DNA of 64,000 nt from Acetobacter conturbans (GTDB lineage: Bacteria; Pseudomonadota; Alphaproteobacteria; Acetobacterales; Acetobacteraceae): positions 248,001 through 312,000 of the forward strand of contig NZ_WOSY01000001.1 of assembly GCF_011516755.1 (NCBI RefSeq). Reading direction: 5' to 3'. Made by a program: the position numbers and the translations under genes. Each line of letters begins with the position of its first letter. Position 1 is the stretch's first letter. The notes below the pieces were generated by a model. That model worked only from the letters and a program-made list of their open reading frames with translations. It did no database searches and was not told where the DNA came from. Below, one piece after another: positions 44,375 to 53,471 of the stretch.

Positions 44375-45149
44375 CAGATCCCGGCCGTCCGCGCTTACCC
44401 GTGTAGCAGCCGATCTTCTGGCCGCGCTCGGCCTGTTCACGCGCCTGCCGCTGGAATGGCTGGAACGGATAGCAGCCCCTGTCGACCTCCGTCGTTCAAT
44501 CTGGGTATGGCCTCTGGTCGGCATTGCTGTCGGGCTTGTGACGGCTGTTGTGGCAACACTTGGGCTGGCGTGGAATCTGCCTCCCCTTGTCGCTGCGATC
44601 TGCGCGGTGATGACACAGCTTCTCATGACGGGCGGCCTGCATGAGGATGGTCTCGCTGACAGCGCCGACGGCCTCGGTGGAGGTCGCACAGCGGAACGAC
44701 GGCTGGAGATCATGCGCGATAGCCGGATCGGGTCTTACGGTGCGCTGGCTCTGGGCACCTGCGTCGCGTTGAGGGTCGCGTGCATTGCGACACTCCCCCC
44801 CGCGGCGCTCATCTGCTGCCTCGCCCTATCGGGCGGTCTGGCGCGGACCTCCCTGCTCGTCGTGATGCGCTGGACGCCTCCGGCACGGCGCGACGGGATG
44901 GCGGCGGCGCTCTTTCCCCTGCCCGTCCGGCTGACAGGCATGACACTCTTCGCCGTGGCGTTGGTCACTCTTCTGGTCCTGCCTTCGCAGGAGGGCGCGG
45001 TGGTACTGATGGCGGCCCTGCTGGCGACACTTCTGCTCCGCCGCACTGCGATGCGAAGTATTGGTGGATTTACGGGCGATATTCTGGGAGCCGCCGCCGT
45101 GCTGTCGGAACTCGCGGCCCTGCTGGTGATGGTGTCTTTCGCGCGCTGA
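44367..45149 (+). CDS. cobS: Adenosylcobinamide-GDP ribazoletransferase (cobalamin synthase)
   Basis: 260 aa membrane enzyme from a GTG at 44367 overlapping the cobT stop; a longer frame upstream runs inside cobT and is not used. CobS signatures are FTRLPLEW near the N terminus, GGLHEDGLADSADGLGGGRTAERRLEIMRDSRIGSYG and GGFTGDILGAAAVLSELAALL at the end, with several membrane helices. It joins adenosylcobinamide-GDP (from CobU) and alpha-ribazole (from CobT/CobC). Confidence 0.94.
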   Translation: MADRSRPSALTRVAADLLAALGLFTRLPLEWLERIAAPVDLRRSIWVWPLVGIAVGLVTAVVATLGLAWNLPPLVAAICAVMTQLLMTGGLHEDGLADSADGLGGGRTAERRLEIMRDSRIGSYGALALGTCVALRVACIATLPPAALICCLALSGGLARTSLLVVMRWTPPARRDGMAAALFPLPVRLTGMTLFAVALVTLLVLPSQEGAVVLMAALLATLLLRRTAMRSIGGFTGDILGAAAVLSELAALLVMVSFAR

Positions 45150-45161
45150 TGCGGTGCGCCT

Positions 45162-45695
45162 TCAGGCGAGGTCGATAACGTCCACTTCCCCCTGCCTGAT
45201 AGGTTTTACGGAAAGATCGACCGCCTCTCCTTTGGCCAGAGCCGACAGCACCCGCAGCGGTCCGCCATGTGAGAGAATGACGAACGGCTCGTCGGTCGGA
45301 CACTCCATCCAGAATGCCTGCACACGCTCGATCAGTTTCTCGCCGCTTTCTCCTCCCGGCGGCACGAATCCGGTCAGGTCGGCAGCCCATTCATCAAGCG
45401 CCGCGTGAGAGATATCGGACCATTTGCAGCCTTCCCAGGCTCCGAAACTGATCTCGCGCAAACGGTCGTCCAGACGCAGGCTGCCACCGGCAAGCGCAAT
45501 CGCTCTTTCGGCGGGCACGCGACACCGCATGAGAGGGGACGTGACGATCAGACGGATCTCGTGGTCCCGCATCCGTGTGGCCAGCCGGGCAGCAAAGGCT
45601 TCCCATCCGACCGCCAGCGGAACATCACTCAGGCCGTAACAGAGCCCGGACGCCACCGCGACAGCCGGGTGACGGGCGAGGCAGACGACGCGCAC
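45162..45695 (-). CDS. cobC: Alpha-ribazole phosphatase-like histidine phosphatase
   Basis: 177 aa histidine phosphatase. The catalytic His is in LARHPAV (RHP in place of the usual RHG), followed by CYGLSDVPL, VTSPLMRC, the acid region EISFGAWEG and a second His in LSHGGPLRV. CYGxSDVPL after an RHP start is a frequent form of CobC, which dephosphorylates alpha-ribazole phosphate. Placement next to cobS supports that. It is convergent with cobS, 12 bases apart. Confidence 0.85.
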   Translation of the reverse strand: MRVVCLARHPAVAVASGLCYGLSDVPLAVGWEAFAARLATRMRDHEIRLIVTSPLMRCRVPAERAIALAGGSLRLDDRLREISFGAWEGCKWSDISHAALDEWAADLTGFVPPGGESGEKLIERVQAFWMECPTDEPFVILSHGGPLRVLSALAKGEAVDLSVKPIRQGEVDVIDLA

Positions 45696-45713
45696 GACTG
45701 GCCGGAACGACGA

Positions 45714-46130
45714 TCAGAAACGCGAGAGCGGCATTTCGAGATGGTGCCCCGGCTTCGAGTCGTTCATCGTGAGAACGCCGAAATTATCGGACTCCAGTCG
45801 GAAAGTGACTGTCGTCTCCTTCTCCGTGCCGGACCATACATTGCCCGTCGTATGCGCGAGCGAGAATGTTTCCTGACCCGATTTCTGCAGTTCATGCGGA
45901 AGGTGGAGGATGATACGGCTGGCGGGACCGGCAGCGCGGTTTGCCACGATCGTGACCGGCGCCATACCCATGGAACTCCAGCTTCCGGAAAGGAACGATG
46001 CGGGGCGGATCGGGGTCTTGGCGGTGCTCTGGGCGGTTTTGGTGTGATCAGCCGCCTGCACGGGAGACTGAACCAGCAGAGAGATGCCGCAGGCCGCCAC
46101 GGCGAGAGCGGGGAAAAGACGAGCATTCAT
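45714..46130 (-). CDS. Secreted hypothetical protein
   Basis: 138 aa from the ATG at 46130 (AGGAA 10 bases upstream). The signal peptide MNARLFPALAVAACGISLLVQSPVQA ends in an AxA site. The mature region is beta-rich (APVTIVANRAAG, ESDNFGVLTMND) with no Cys. I recognise no family. It ends 18 bases before cobC on the same strand, and a 132-base gap separates it from the next gene upstream. Confidence 0.6.
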   Translation of the reverse strand: MNARLFPALAVAACGISLLVQSPVQAADHTKTAQSTAKTPIRPASFLSGSWSSMGMAPVTIVANRAAGPASRIILHLPHELQKSGQETFSLAHTTGNVWSGTEKETTVTFRLESDNFGVLTMNDSKPGHHLEMPLSRF

Positions 46131-46262
46131 TGGGGAGGGTTCCTGTTTCTTGTGACAATAACAGGCCGCCCATGCCGTCGTCACGGGAGGTCTTGTGAGG
46201 GGCAGATGTGCCTCACTGGCAACCGTCCGTCCACCGCCCTCCCGATCACTGACGTGCGTGCG

Positions 46263-46733
46263 TTATTGCGGGATGGGATGAAACAGGCCGGGTGTCCCCT
46301 GATCGGTGTCTACACGCTGACCGGTCCGGTCCACCCGGAGGGTAAACAGCTTCGGCAGCGAGCCGTCCGGGTTGGGGCACGATCCGGAATGTTTCTGCAT
46401 CACGTCGATCAGGGTGCCCGTGGGCGGTGAATCGCCATTCACGACGAACAGCAGGCAGTCGGGGCGATCGCCGGTCATGCCGTTATGGGTGACGGTGAGG
46501 CGCAGGTGCTGGACGAGCGACGTGTCATCGAACCAACTTGTCTGCTTGAACGTATAACGGTCCAGCAGGCGGTCCATCATGCCTGATTTCGCGAGCACGA
46601 TCATGAGCATGCTGAGCGGAAGGACCAGAATCAGCCGACGCATGATGTGCTGTCTCAGGGTGCGTCCCTTGAACGGGCCGCTGGAAAAACGGCGCGGGCC
46701 GTTCGGCGAACCGGGAGGAGCGTCAGCAGGCAT
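46263..46733 (-). CDS. Membrane-anchored hypothetical protein coupled to zwf
   Basis: 156 aa. A Pro/Gly/Arg-rich N terminus of about 30 residues is followed by one membrane helix (LILVLPLSMLMIVLA, about 34-48) and an outward domain with two Cys (DCLLFVV and SGSCPNPD). No family is recognised. Its start overlaps the end of zwf by 11 bases, so translation is probably coupled. An internal ATG at codon 31 (MRRLILVLP) would give a conventional signal anchor and is a reasonable alternative start. Confidence 0.6.
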   Translation of the reverse strand: MPADAPPGSPNGPRRFSSGPFKGRTLRQHIMRRLILVLPLSMLMIVLAKSGMMDRLLDRYTFKQTSWFDDTSLVQHLRLTVTHNGMTGDRPDCLLFVVNGDSPPTGTLIDVMQKHSGSCPNPDGSLPKLFTLRVDRTGQRVDTDQGTPGLFHPIPQ

Positions 46734-48249
46734 CAGTCAGTTCTTTCCAGACGAAATCGTTGCGTGCGAGCAGGTCGTCGGCCGATTTCGGCCCCCGGCT
46801 TCCTGCGGGATAGGTTTCCAGTGGACGGATATTAGCCGCCCAGCCGTTGAGGATCGGTTCCACCCAGTGCCACGACGCCTCCACTTCGTCACGGCGGATG
46901 AATGAGACCTGATCGCCGCGCACGGCGGCCATCAGCAGATCCTCATAGGAATCAGGGTAGCGGGTGTTGAAGGCTTTTTCATAGCTCACGTCCAGTGAGG
47001 CTTCCCTCAGGCAGAACTGCTCCGTGGACGGGTCCTTGCTGGACAGGGACAGGGAAATACCTTCATTCGGCTGGATTCGAATCACAAGCCTCCCGGGTTC
47101 CGGTTTGTCCGGGAAGATGGCCCAGGGCTGCGGACGAAACTGCACGATGACCGTGGTTTCCTTTTGCGCCAGGCGTTTGCCGGTGCGGATGTAAAACGGC
47201 ACGCCAGCCCAGCGGGCCGTCCGGATTTCGGCCCGGATGGCGAGATAGGTCTCGGTAGTGCTTTCCCCGTCCTCAAGATCGTCCAGATAGCTCCCGACCG
47301 TCGTGCCGTCGACTTCTCCTGCGGCATATTGCGCGCGCACGGTATCGGTGCGGATCATGTCGTCCGTCATCGGCCGGAGCGCGCGCAGAATCTTCAATTT
47401 TTCGTCGCGAAGAACGGTGGGAGCAATCGCGGTCGGCGGCTCCATCGCCACGAAGCTCAGCACCTGCAACAGGTGATTCTGCACCATGTCCCGCAGCGCG
47501 CCCGCCGTATCGTAATAAGACCCGCGCTGGCCCACGCCGACAGTCTCGGACGCGGTGATCTGCACATGCGCGATGGAATCGGCATTCCAGATCCGCTCGA
47601 TGATCGGGTTGGCAAAGCGGAGGGCAAGGATGTTCTGGACGGTCTGCTTGCCGAGATAATGGTCGATGCGGAAGATCTGGTTTTCCCGAAAATGCTGCCC
47701 CACGCCGTCATTGATTGCCGTGGCGGAGGCAAGATCGGTGCCGATCGGTTTTTCGAGGACGATCCGCGTGGTGTCCGTGATGAGGCTGTTATGCGCGATG
47801 GCATCGGCAGTCGGCACATAGAGCTTCGGCGCGGTGGCGAGGTAGAACACGCGGGGGCGACCTTTTTCCGTCTTGAGCAGGCTGCTCAGGGCGCTCCAGT
47901 CCGCGTTTTGCTCCGTCATGTCGAGCGGCACATAATGCAGCAGCCTGAGGAAAGCCTCCGCCTTTGAGGCGTCATAGGTCTCTGCCGCAACAAAGGCTTT
48001 CAGCGCCTCCGCCGCTTTCGTGCGGTACTCCTCGGAGGACAACGGAGAACGCGCCGTGCCGATGATTTTCGTCGTGCCGTCGATCTGGTCGCCCCGGAAT
48101 CGCTCATAAAACGCCGGAAGAAGCTTGCGCATCGTCAGGTCGCCTGTGGCGCCGACGATCACGAAATCGAATCCGAAGGGGGAGGATTCCTGATCTCCTC
48201 CCGATATTTCTTCGGCTGACAAACGAATATTCTCCCGGTTTTCAGCCAT
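46723..48249 (-). CDS. zwf: Glucose-6-phosphate 1-dehydrogenase
   Basis: 508 aa from the ATG at 48249 (GGAGAT upstream); the frame stays open 22 codons further but without a better site. Nucleotide motif VGATGDLTMRKLLPAFY is near the N terminus and the active site RIDHYLGK near residue 190. It oxidises glucose 6-phosphate to 6-phosphogluconolactone, the entry to the pentose phosphate pathway, a main cytoplasmic sugar route in acetic acid bacteria. Confidence 0.95.
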   Translation of the reverse strand: MAENRENIRLSAEEISGGDQESSPFGFDFVIVGATGDLTMRKLLPAFYERFRGDQIDGTTKIIGTARSPLSSEEYRTKAAEALKAFVAAETYDASKAEAFLRLLHYVPLDMTEQNADWSALSSLLKTEKGRPRVFYLATAPKLYVPTADAIAHNSLITDTTRIVLEKPIGTDLASATAINDGVGQHFRENQIFRIDHYLGKQTVQNILALRFANPIIERIWNADSIAHVQITASETVGVGQRGSYYDTAGALRDMVQNHLLQVLSFVAMEPPTAIAPTVLRDEKLKILRALRPMTDDMIRTDTVRAQYAAGEVDGTTVGSYLDDLEDGESTTETYLAIRAEIRTARWAGVPFYIRTGKRLAQKETTVIVQFRPQPWAIFPDKPEPGRLVIRIQPNEGISLSLSSKDPSTEQFCLREASLDVSYEKAFNTRYPDSYEDLLMAAVRGDQVSFIRRDEVEASWHWVEPILNGWAANIRPLETYPAGSRGPKSADDLLARNDFVWKELTDAC

Positions 48250-48440
48250 TGCGATCTCCATTGCGCATCGGGAATGCTTCATAGTCTCGCATGCCTCTTC
48301 ACGCAAAAACATCACACGGTCCGGATGGTTCGCCGGGAGGCGGGAAACGATTCCTCGATTGACCCGAAAGCGGTCGCCGGGATAATCCCGCCCCTCGACC
48401 CTCCGGCGCTCAGGCCGCAGGGCAAAAGATATTGCGTGAT

Positions 48441-48713
48441 ATGGAGAACGATGTGACGTCTCAGGATGACGATCCGGCCGTTGGTGGCATTGCGGCTGAC
48501 CGCCTTCGCAGCATCATCGAGCGCGTCGAGCGTCTGGAAGAGGAGCGCAAGGCTCTCGCTGGCGATATCAAGGACATTTTCACCGAGGCGAAATCCGCCG
48601 GTTTCGATGTAAAAGTGATCCGCCAGATCATTCGCCTTCGCAAGCAGGAGCCCGCTGAGGTTGAAGAGCAGGAGACGCTGCTCGATATCTATCGTCGCGC
48701 TCTTGGCATGTAA
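48441..48713 (+). CDS. gapR: Nucleoid-associated protein GapR (DUF2312)
   Basis: 90 aa from the ATG at 48441; a TTG three codons earlier is also possible. Core IIERVERLEEERKALAGDI, then FDVKVIRQIIRLRKQ, is the DUF2312/GapR signature. GapR tetramers clamp overtwisted DNA ahead of replication and transcription in Alphaproteobacteria. The coiled-coil N-terminal half and basic RLRKQ stretch are both visible. Confidence 0.9.
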   Translation: MENDVTSQDDDPAVGGIAADRLRSIIERVERLEEERKALAGDIKDIFTEAKSAGFDVKVIRQIIRLRKQEPAEVEEQETLLDIYRRALGM

Positions 48714-48861
48714 CCGGGGCCGAACAGGTAAAAATCTTCCCGGCCGCCCCCCTTCTGGCGGTGCAGGGCGAGATGGGTGATGATGAGGCGATCTGGCGCC
48801 CGCCTCGACCTTCCCGGGTCGCACGCGGCGTCAGGGCGTTCTTTCGGAGCGTTTGTCGGAT

Positions 48862-49620
48862 ATGTCTCTCGCAATTCCTGACTGGCTGCCTCTTTGGGCC
48901 CAGTTTCTCATTCTGGGAATCGGGCTCGTCATTCTGGTGGCGTTCCTGCTGATGCCTTTCGCCGTTTACGGTGTGAAAGGCCGCCTCAGCGAGATCGAAC
49001 TTCAGCTTGAAGACGTTCGTGCAGACCTGCGCGTCATCACCATGCGGCTGGGTGCTCTGACGTCCGAAGCAGCCGAGAAGCCTCGCAAAGTGGTTTCAGC
49101 GCCGAAAACGGAATGGACGCCCCCTCCCGCGCCCGAGCAGGCCGCCGAGCCGGAGTTCCGGGCGCAGCCGCCACGACCGCGTGCGACGGGTCTGGCTCCT
49201 TCTCCCCTTCTGCCGCCGGACATACTGGAAATGCCTTCCAGTGTGGAACCACCGAAAGCGGCCGAACCCGACCAGAAACCGGATATCCCGCAAACACCGG
49301 AAACAGCACCTCGTGTTTTTCCGGCTAAGCGGATGGATACCAGCGGTGGTCCCGTCCCTGTTCCGAGAGTATCGGATGCCTACGAACCGGGACCGGTGCG
49401 ACCGCCTGAACTGCGCGCCACACGTCCCGACGCCCCTCCGGCGAGTGATACAGGGTCAGGAGCAGGCGGACGCATGCCCTGGCACAATGCTCCGAAAGCA
49501 CCGGATAACAGCCGCGAGTCCGACGAAGAGGAACCACGCGGCCGGGTGCCTGACGACAAGGCTGGCCGCCCTGACCGTACGGAACCGGTTCTGCGCTGGC
49601 CTTCCCGTCCGACCGAATAA
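48862..49620 (+). CDS. Membrane-anchored Pro/Ala-rich hypothetical protein
   Basis: 252 aa from the ATG at 48862 (GGAG 11 bases upstream). One membrane helix (FLILGIGLVILVAFLLMPFAVYG) is followed by a short coiled coil (RLSEIELQLEDVRADLRVI), then a long disordered tail rich in Pro, Ala, Glu and Arg. No enzyme domain is present. The layout suggests an envelope or scaffold protein, but I do not recognise it. It converges on the dnaJ-like gene. Confidence 0.65.
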   Translation: MSLAIPDWLPLWAQFLILGIGLVILVAFLLMPFAVYGVKGRLSEIELQLEDVRADLRVITMRLGALTSEAAEKPRKVVSAPKTEWTPPPAPEQAAEPEFRAQPPRPRATGLAPSPLLPPDILEMPSSVEPPKAAEPDQKPDIPQTPETAPRVFPAKRMDTSGGPVPVPRVSDAYEPGPVRPPELRATRPDAPPASDTGSGAGGRMPWHNAPKAPDNSRESDEEEPRGRVPDDKAGRPDRTEPVLRWPSRPTE

Positions 49621-49626
49621 GAAGCT

Positions 49627-49658
49627 GCTACGGAGTGCTACCCGACACACTCCGTAGC
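49627..49658. terminator. Perfect 11-bp inverted repeat between convergent genes
   Basis: GCTACGGAGTG and its exact complement CACTCCGTAGC flank a 10-base loop between the ends of the membrane protein gene and the dnaJ-like gene. No T-run follows on either strand, so it may be a bidirectional terminator of weak intrinsic type or an mRNA-stabilising stem. Confidence 0.5.
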
Positions 49659-49671
49659 CCAGAACGCAGCC

Positions 49672-50607
49672 TTACTTGCTGTCTGCGGGCGCTTTCTGCT
49701 CCGAACTGGCCGCCTCCTGCGCCCGCAGGAAGTCCTTGAGTGCTTCGTCGGCCTTTCCAACATGAACTTCCAGACGGACATACATATTGCCCGCCTCCTG
49801 CTTGGCGGTAGCCTTTACGCCGCGCCCCTTCAGACGCAGGACTGAACCCGTGTCCGAATCCGGCGGAACATTCATCCGCACCGTACCGGACGGCGTGGGA
49901 ACCGGGATCGAACCGCCGAGTATGACGGTTTTCAGGTCGACCGGCAGGGTCTGACGCAGATCGCGACCCTCTCGCGTGTAATGCGGATCGGGCGTGACGG
50001 TCACCGTAATCAGCGCGTCGCCAGGCGGCCCGCCCTGCACGCCTTCACCGCCCTTGCCACGAAGCCGCAGCACCTGCTCGCTTTCGATGCCCGGCGGAAT
50101 GGTCACGTCCAGCATCGAACCACCGGGGAGCGATACGCGGGACTTGGTTCCGAGCACTGAATCGGCGAAGGACACCGTCAGATTACAGGCACGGTCCGGC
50201 CCCGGCTGCGGGCCGCTCGGACGACGGGCGCCGCGATTGCCGAACATGCCGCCAAACATGTCGCTGAGATCGTCGGGGGAAAAGCCGCCCGCACCACCTC
50301 CGCCCCGCTGGAAGCCACCCGCGCCCGCGCCGAAATCACGGTATCCGCCATGAGCGCCATAGCCCGGAGGAGCACGCTCCTGCCCGGTCTCGTCGATTTC
50401 GCCGCGATCGTAGCGCCCGCGCTGGGTCTCGTCGGACAGGAGATCATTCGCCATACTGATGGCCTTGAATTTCTCTTCCGCCGCCTTATCGTCGGGATTG
50501 AGATCCGGATGATATTTCTTGGCCTGATTACGATAGGCCTTGCGGATATCATCCTGACTCGCCGTTCGCGCGACACCCAGTATCTGATATGGATCGCCTG
50601 CGCTCAC
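49672..50607 (-). CDS. J-domain co-chaperone (CbpA/DnaJ-like)
   Basis: 311 aa. The N-terminal J domain has the HPD motif at residues 33-35 (KKYHPDLNPD). A Gly/Phe-rich linker (GGFQRGGGGAGGF) and two C-terminal substrate-binding barrels follow (SLPGGSMLDVTIPPGI, GTVRMNVPPDS). The cysteine-rich zinc domain of true DnaJ is absent, as in CbpA. It stimulates a DnaK-type Hsp70. Its start overlaps the stop of a 55-aa gene (ATGA). Confidence 0.9.
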   Translation of the reverse strand: MSAGDPYQILGVARTASQDDIRKAYRNQAKKYHPDLNPDDKAAEEKFKAISMANDLLSDETQRGRYDRGEIDETGQERAPPGYGAHGGYRDFGAGAGGFQRGGGGAGGFSPDDLSDMFGGMFGNRGARRPSGPQPGPDRACNLTVSFADSVLGTKSRVSLPGGSMLDVTIPPGIESEQVLRLRGKGGEGVQGGPPGDALITVTVTPDPHYTREGRDLRQTLPVDLKTVILGGSIPVPTPSGTVRMNVPPDSDTGSVLRLKGRGVKATAKQEAGNMYVRLEVHVGKADEALKDFLRAQEAASSEQKAPADSK

Positions 50608-50771
50608 TCACCTTCTCCTTCTGGCGTGGTCACACCGAAACTTTCCGTCTCCAGCAGATCGAGCAGCACGGCAACCGTGACGTCCGCAGCGATACCGTTC
50701 TTTTCCCCCTCCGCAACCAGTGCGTTGAGACGGGGTTTCAGGAACATCGCCGCAGGGCCTTCGGTCGCCAT
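50604..50771 (-). CDS. Small conserved-looking protein coupled to the dnaJ-like gene
   Basis: 55 aa from the ATG at 50771, with GGAGCAG positioned as a strong ribosome site. The sequence runs MFLKPRLNALVAEGEKNGI and then a hydrophobic helix AADVTVAVLLDLLETESFG. Its stop overlaps the dnaJ-like start in ATGA. The good ribosome site and coupling argue that it is real. Function unknown. Confidence 0.6.
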   Translation of the reverse strand: MATEGPAAMFLKPRLNALVAEGEKNGIAADVTVAVLLDLLETESFGVTTPEGEGE

Positions 50772-51082
50772 TTTTCTGCTCCATAGTGCCGGAGCGGCGG
50801 ATGGCCACACCGTAAAATTTTACAAAGACCGGTTCCGGGCCGCCGCATGACGCACCCGCACCGATCATCTGCGCGCAGACCGTGCATGTCTCCCATCGGA
50901 CAACATGCCTCACAATCTGCACGCCCTTTATGAAAATAATGGGAACGCGTCCCCGCCGGGTCAATGGCAGGAACGGACAAGTCATTCAGAGGGCTGGTCT
51001 TTCGGTCATTTTTTTTCCATTGAGGGGCTTTCCGACAAGCCGGACACTTCTCCCCAAGCCCTAGCCTCCCGCAAGGAGCCTG
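50772..51082. other. Divergent intergenic region before the antiporter gene
   Basis: 311 bases between the 55-aa gene and the antiporter gene, transcribed away from each other. Frames here are shadows without ribosome sites. A run of eight T at 51009-51016 and an AAGGAG ribosome site just before 51083 are the only features seen. Confidence 0.4.
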
Positions 51083-52882
51083 ATGCAGCCCGCTCTTACC
51101 GTCCTCGCCCTGCTTGCCATGACGGCGCTGACCGGCATCGTCGGGCGGATTCTGCCCGTCCGCGTTCCCCTCCCGCTCCTGCAGATCGCCGCGGGAACGC
51201 TTGTGAGCCTGATAGGCTTCGATGTTCCGCTCTCTTCGGATCTGTTCCTTCTGCTGCTGATGCCCCCGCTGCTGTTCATGGATGCCTATCGCATTTCCAT
51301 GCGCGAGTTCGGGGAATTGCGGACCGTCATCCTGTCGCTGGCGATCGGTCTGGTGATTTTCAGCACGGTCGGGGGCGGCTACGCCATCCACTGGATCATG
51401 CCTGCCATTCTTCCGGCGGCGGGCATGGCGCTCGCCGCCGCCCTGTCCCCGACAGACGCGGTTTCTGTTGGCAGCTTCCTCGCCACGGCACAGGCACCGG
51501 CGAGAATCGTGCAGATCCTTGGCGGCGAGGCGCTCCTGAATGACGCCTCCGGGCTCGTCTGCTTCAAATTCGCGGTCGCCGCCGCGACTACGGGCCTGTT
51601 CTCGCTCAAGGCGGCATCCAGCAACTTCGTCTACGTCTCGCTGGGCGGCGTGCTGATCGGGGTCTGCGTGGGCTGGCTGTTCGCCCGGATGGAAATGCTG
51701 CTCATCCGGCGCGGATACGATGATCCGTCGAGCCATATCCTGATGTCGACAATGATGCCTTACGTCATCTACCTCACCGCCGATTCCGTGCACTGTTCCG
51801 GCATTCTTGCCGCCGTCGCGGGCGGCATCGCCATCAGGCTGAGCGGTGTAATGGCCGAGACGCAGATCGAGACCCGCCTGCGTGCGACCATGCTGTGGGA
51901 CCAGATCACCACGACCTTCAACGGGCTGGTGTTCATCATCCTCGGCCAGCAGCTTCCCGGTCAGGTCAGTCAGGCAGCCAACATTATCCGGTCGGAAGGC
52001 CTGTCCCCGTGGGTGCTGCCGCTTGCCATGGTGGGCCTACAGGTGGCGATGAGTCTGCTACGGGCCGTCTGGATCGCGACAAACGGCTCGCTGTTCTACC
52101 TGCTCGGAAAGCTGACGCATCATCCGCAGGCGATGCCCACATGGCGCGGCGTTCTGGTGCTGACGCTGGCTGGCACGCGCGGCGCGATCACGCTAGCGGC
52201 CATCATCTCCCTGCCTTCCGAGAGCGAGATGCCCGGTCGGACCGTACTCGTCGTGCTGGCGACCGGCGTCATCATCATCTCTCTCCTGCTGGCGACGTTC
52301 GGATTGCCATGGGCGCTGAAACTTCTGCCCCGTCATGAAGGGGAGACACCGGCGCAGCGTGAACTGACGGAAACGCGGATTGCCCTTACCCGCTCGGCCA
52401 TCGCAGCGCTTCAGGCCGAGCAGGCGCGGCGTCCGCCCACGGCGGCTCGTGGCAATGACGCCGTTACCCTGCTCATGAGCGAGTTCAGTGACCGGCTGGG
52501 ACGTCTGGATACGAGGGGAGACGATCCGGAGGGCAAGCGCTCGGGCAGCGTACAGCGCAAACGCGAGGAACTGGCCCTGCGGCTCCGTATCCTGCGGCTT
52601 CAGCGGAACGTGCTTCGTAATTTGCTGCAGGACCAGAACATCAACGATGTGACCGAGCGGGCGATCGGGCGGCAACTCGATTTTCAGGAGCAGGAACTGC
52701 AGATGGAAGCCGGTGATCTGCCGCGTCTGCCGGACGCGCCGTCTGACGCCTCGCTGATTACGGCTGATCCGACCGGCAGGATCGGGAAGGCCGCTCAGAC
52801 TGACCCAAGTGCCGCGCCAGCACCGGTGAAGGAAGCTGCGGAACAGGCCGTCACTCCTTCTGTTTCCACACCGGAAACATGA
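51083..52882 (+). CDS. CPA1-family Na+/H+ antiporter
   Basis: 599 aa. About 12 membrane helices occupy residues 1-410, including MALAAALSPTDAVSVGSFLAT with the conserved TDAV ion site, GGEALLNDASGLVCFKFA with its acidic ND pair, and GTRGAITLAAIISLP. A cytoplasmic tail of about 190 residues with helical Glu/Arg/Leu-rich segments follows. It exchanges Na+ (or K+) for H+ and contributes to pH tolerance. Start chosen for the AAGGAG ribosome site. Confidence 0.9.
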   Translation: MQPALTVLALLAMTALTGIVGRILPVRVPLPLLQIAAGTLVSLIGFDVPLSSDLFLLLLMPPLLFMDAYRISMREFGELRTVILSLAIGLVIFSTVGGGYAIHWIMPAILPAAGMALAAALSPTDAVSVGSFLATAQAPARIVQILGGEALLNDASGLVCFKFAVAAATTGLFSLKAASSNFVYVSLGGVLIGVCVGWLFARMEMLLIRRGYDDPSSHILMSTMMPYVIYLTADSVHCSGILAAVAGGIAIRLSGVMAETQIETRLRATMLWDQITTTFNGLVFIILGQQLPGQVSQAANIIRSEGLSPWVLPLAMVGLQVAMSLLRAVWIATNGSLFYLLGKLTHHPQAMPTWRGVLVLTLAGTRGAITLAAIISLPSESEMPGRTVLVVLATGVIIISLLLATFGLPWALKLLPRHEGETPAQRELTETRIALTRSAIAALQAEQARRPPTAARGNDAVTLLMSEFSDRLGRLDTRGDDPEGKRSGSVQRKREELALRLRILRLQRNVLRNLLQDQNINDVTERAIGRQLDFQEQELQMEAGDLPRLPDAPSDASLITADPTGRIGKAAQTDPSAAPAPVKEAAEQAVTPSVSTPET

Positions 52883-53471
52883 GCGGCGCCTCCGAAGGCT
52901 GAAACGCAAAAAGGCGGCCTTCTCATAGGCACCCGGCTTTTTCCTGAGTCTGTTCCCGTCAAAGAGGAGGTTCACTCCTGCGGCGTAGCGGGCGGCACAG
53001 CAAATTTCGGCCTGGGCACATTGAGCACGATGTACAGTTCCTTCAGGCGCGCTCACTCAACAGTGCCAGCTGAAAGAAGACAAGGGGAAGAAAGAAACGG
53101 TCGATCCAATTCCTACAGAGAAGCTTTCGATGAGTGAGAATATTAAAGAAGGCAAAGCCCCGCCCACATGCGAAACAGCCTGATCGATTAATTTGTCTAT
53201 TCCATGAACAGATTTCATCTGTCTGTTAGAGAGTTGTCGAAAAATAAAAATTTATCTCTTATTCTCTAAAATTTTATTTCACCCCTGCCGGACTTTTAAA
53301 TAGTTGCAAAGGTATTTTACACTCCATCCACTACATATATATAGATTTAATAACTTCACTGTTATTTTGTTGAGCGAATTAATCATTTATTTTTATTTTT
53401 ATACAAAACGAATGAAGATCAAAACACTCAAGCCCAATACGGGATCTTGAGAGCAAATAAAGGGTGACACA
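52883..53471. other. AT-rich intergenic region with an aspS remnant
   Basis: 589 bases without an intact gene. A decayed copy of the aspS 3' end lies at 52972-53064. From about 53200 the DNA becomes very AT-rich (including a TATATATATA run near 53334) and leads into the promoter of the AT-rich lipoprotein gene. Confidence 0.55.
52972..53064 (-). pseudogene. Remnant of an aspS 3' end
   Basis: Read on the minus strand this gives TVE-stop-ARLKELYIVLNVPRPK and then a short Pro/Ala tail ending PQE-stop. The last 31 codons of the intact aspS at 54164 start [20 protein letters not shown]. Sixteen of 30 residues agree and the length is identical, but an internal stop is present and nothing upstream aligns. 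It lies about 1.2 kb from aspS in the same orientation: a duplicated or recombination-left fragment, perhaps from a different aspS allele. Confidence 0.7.
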
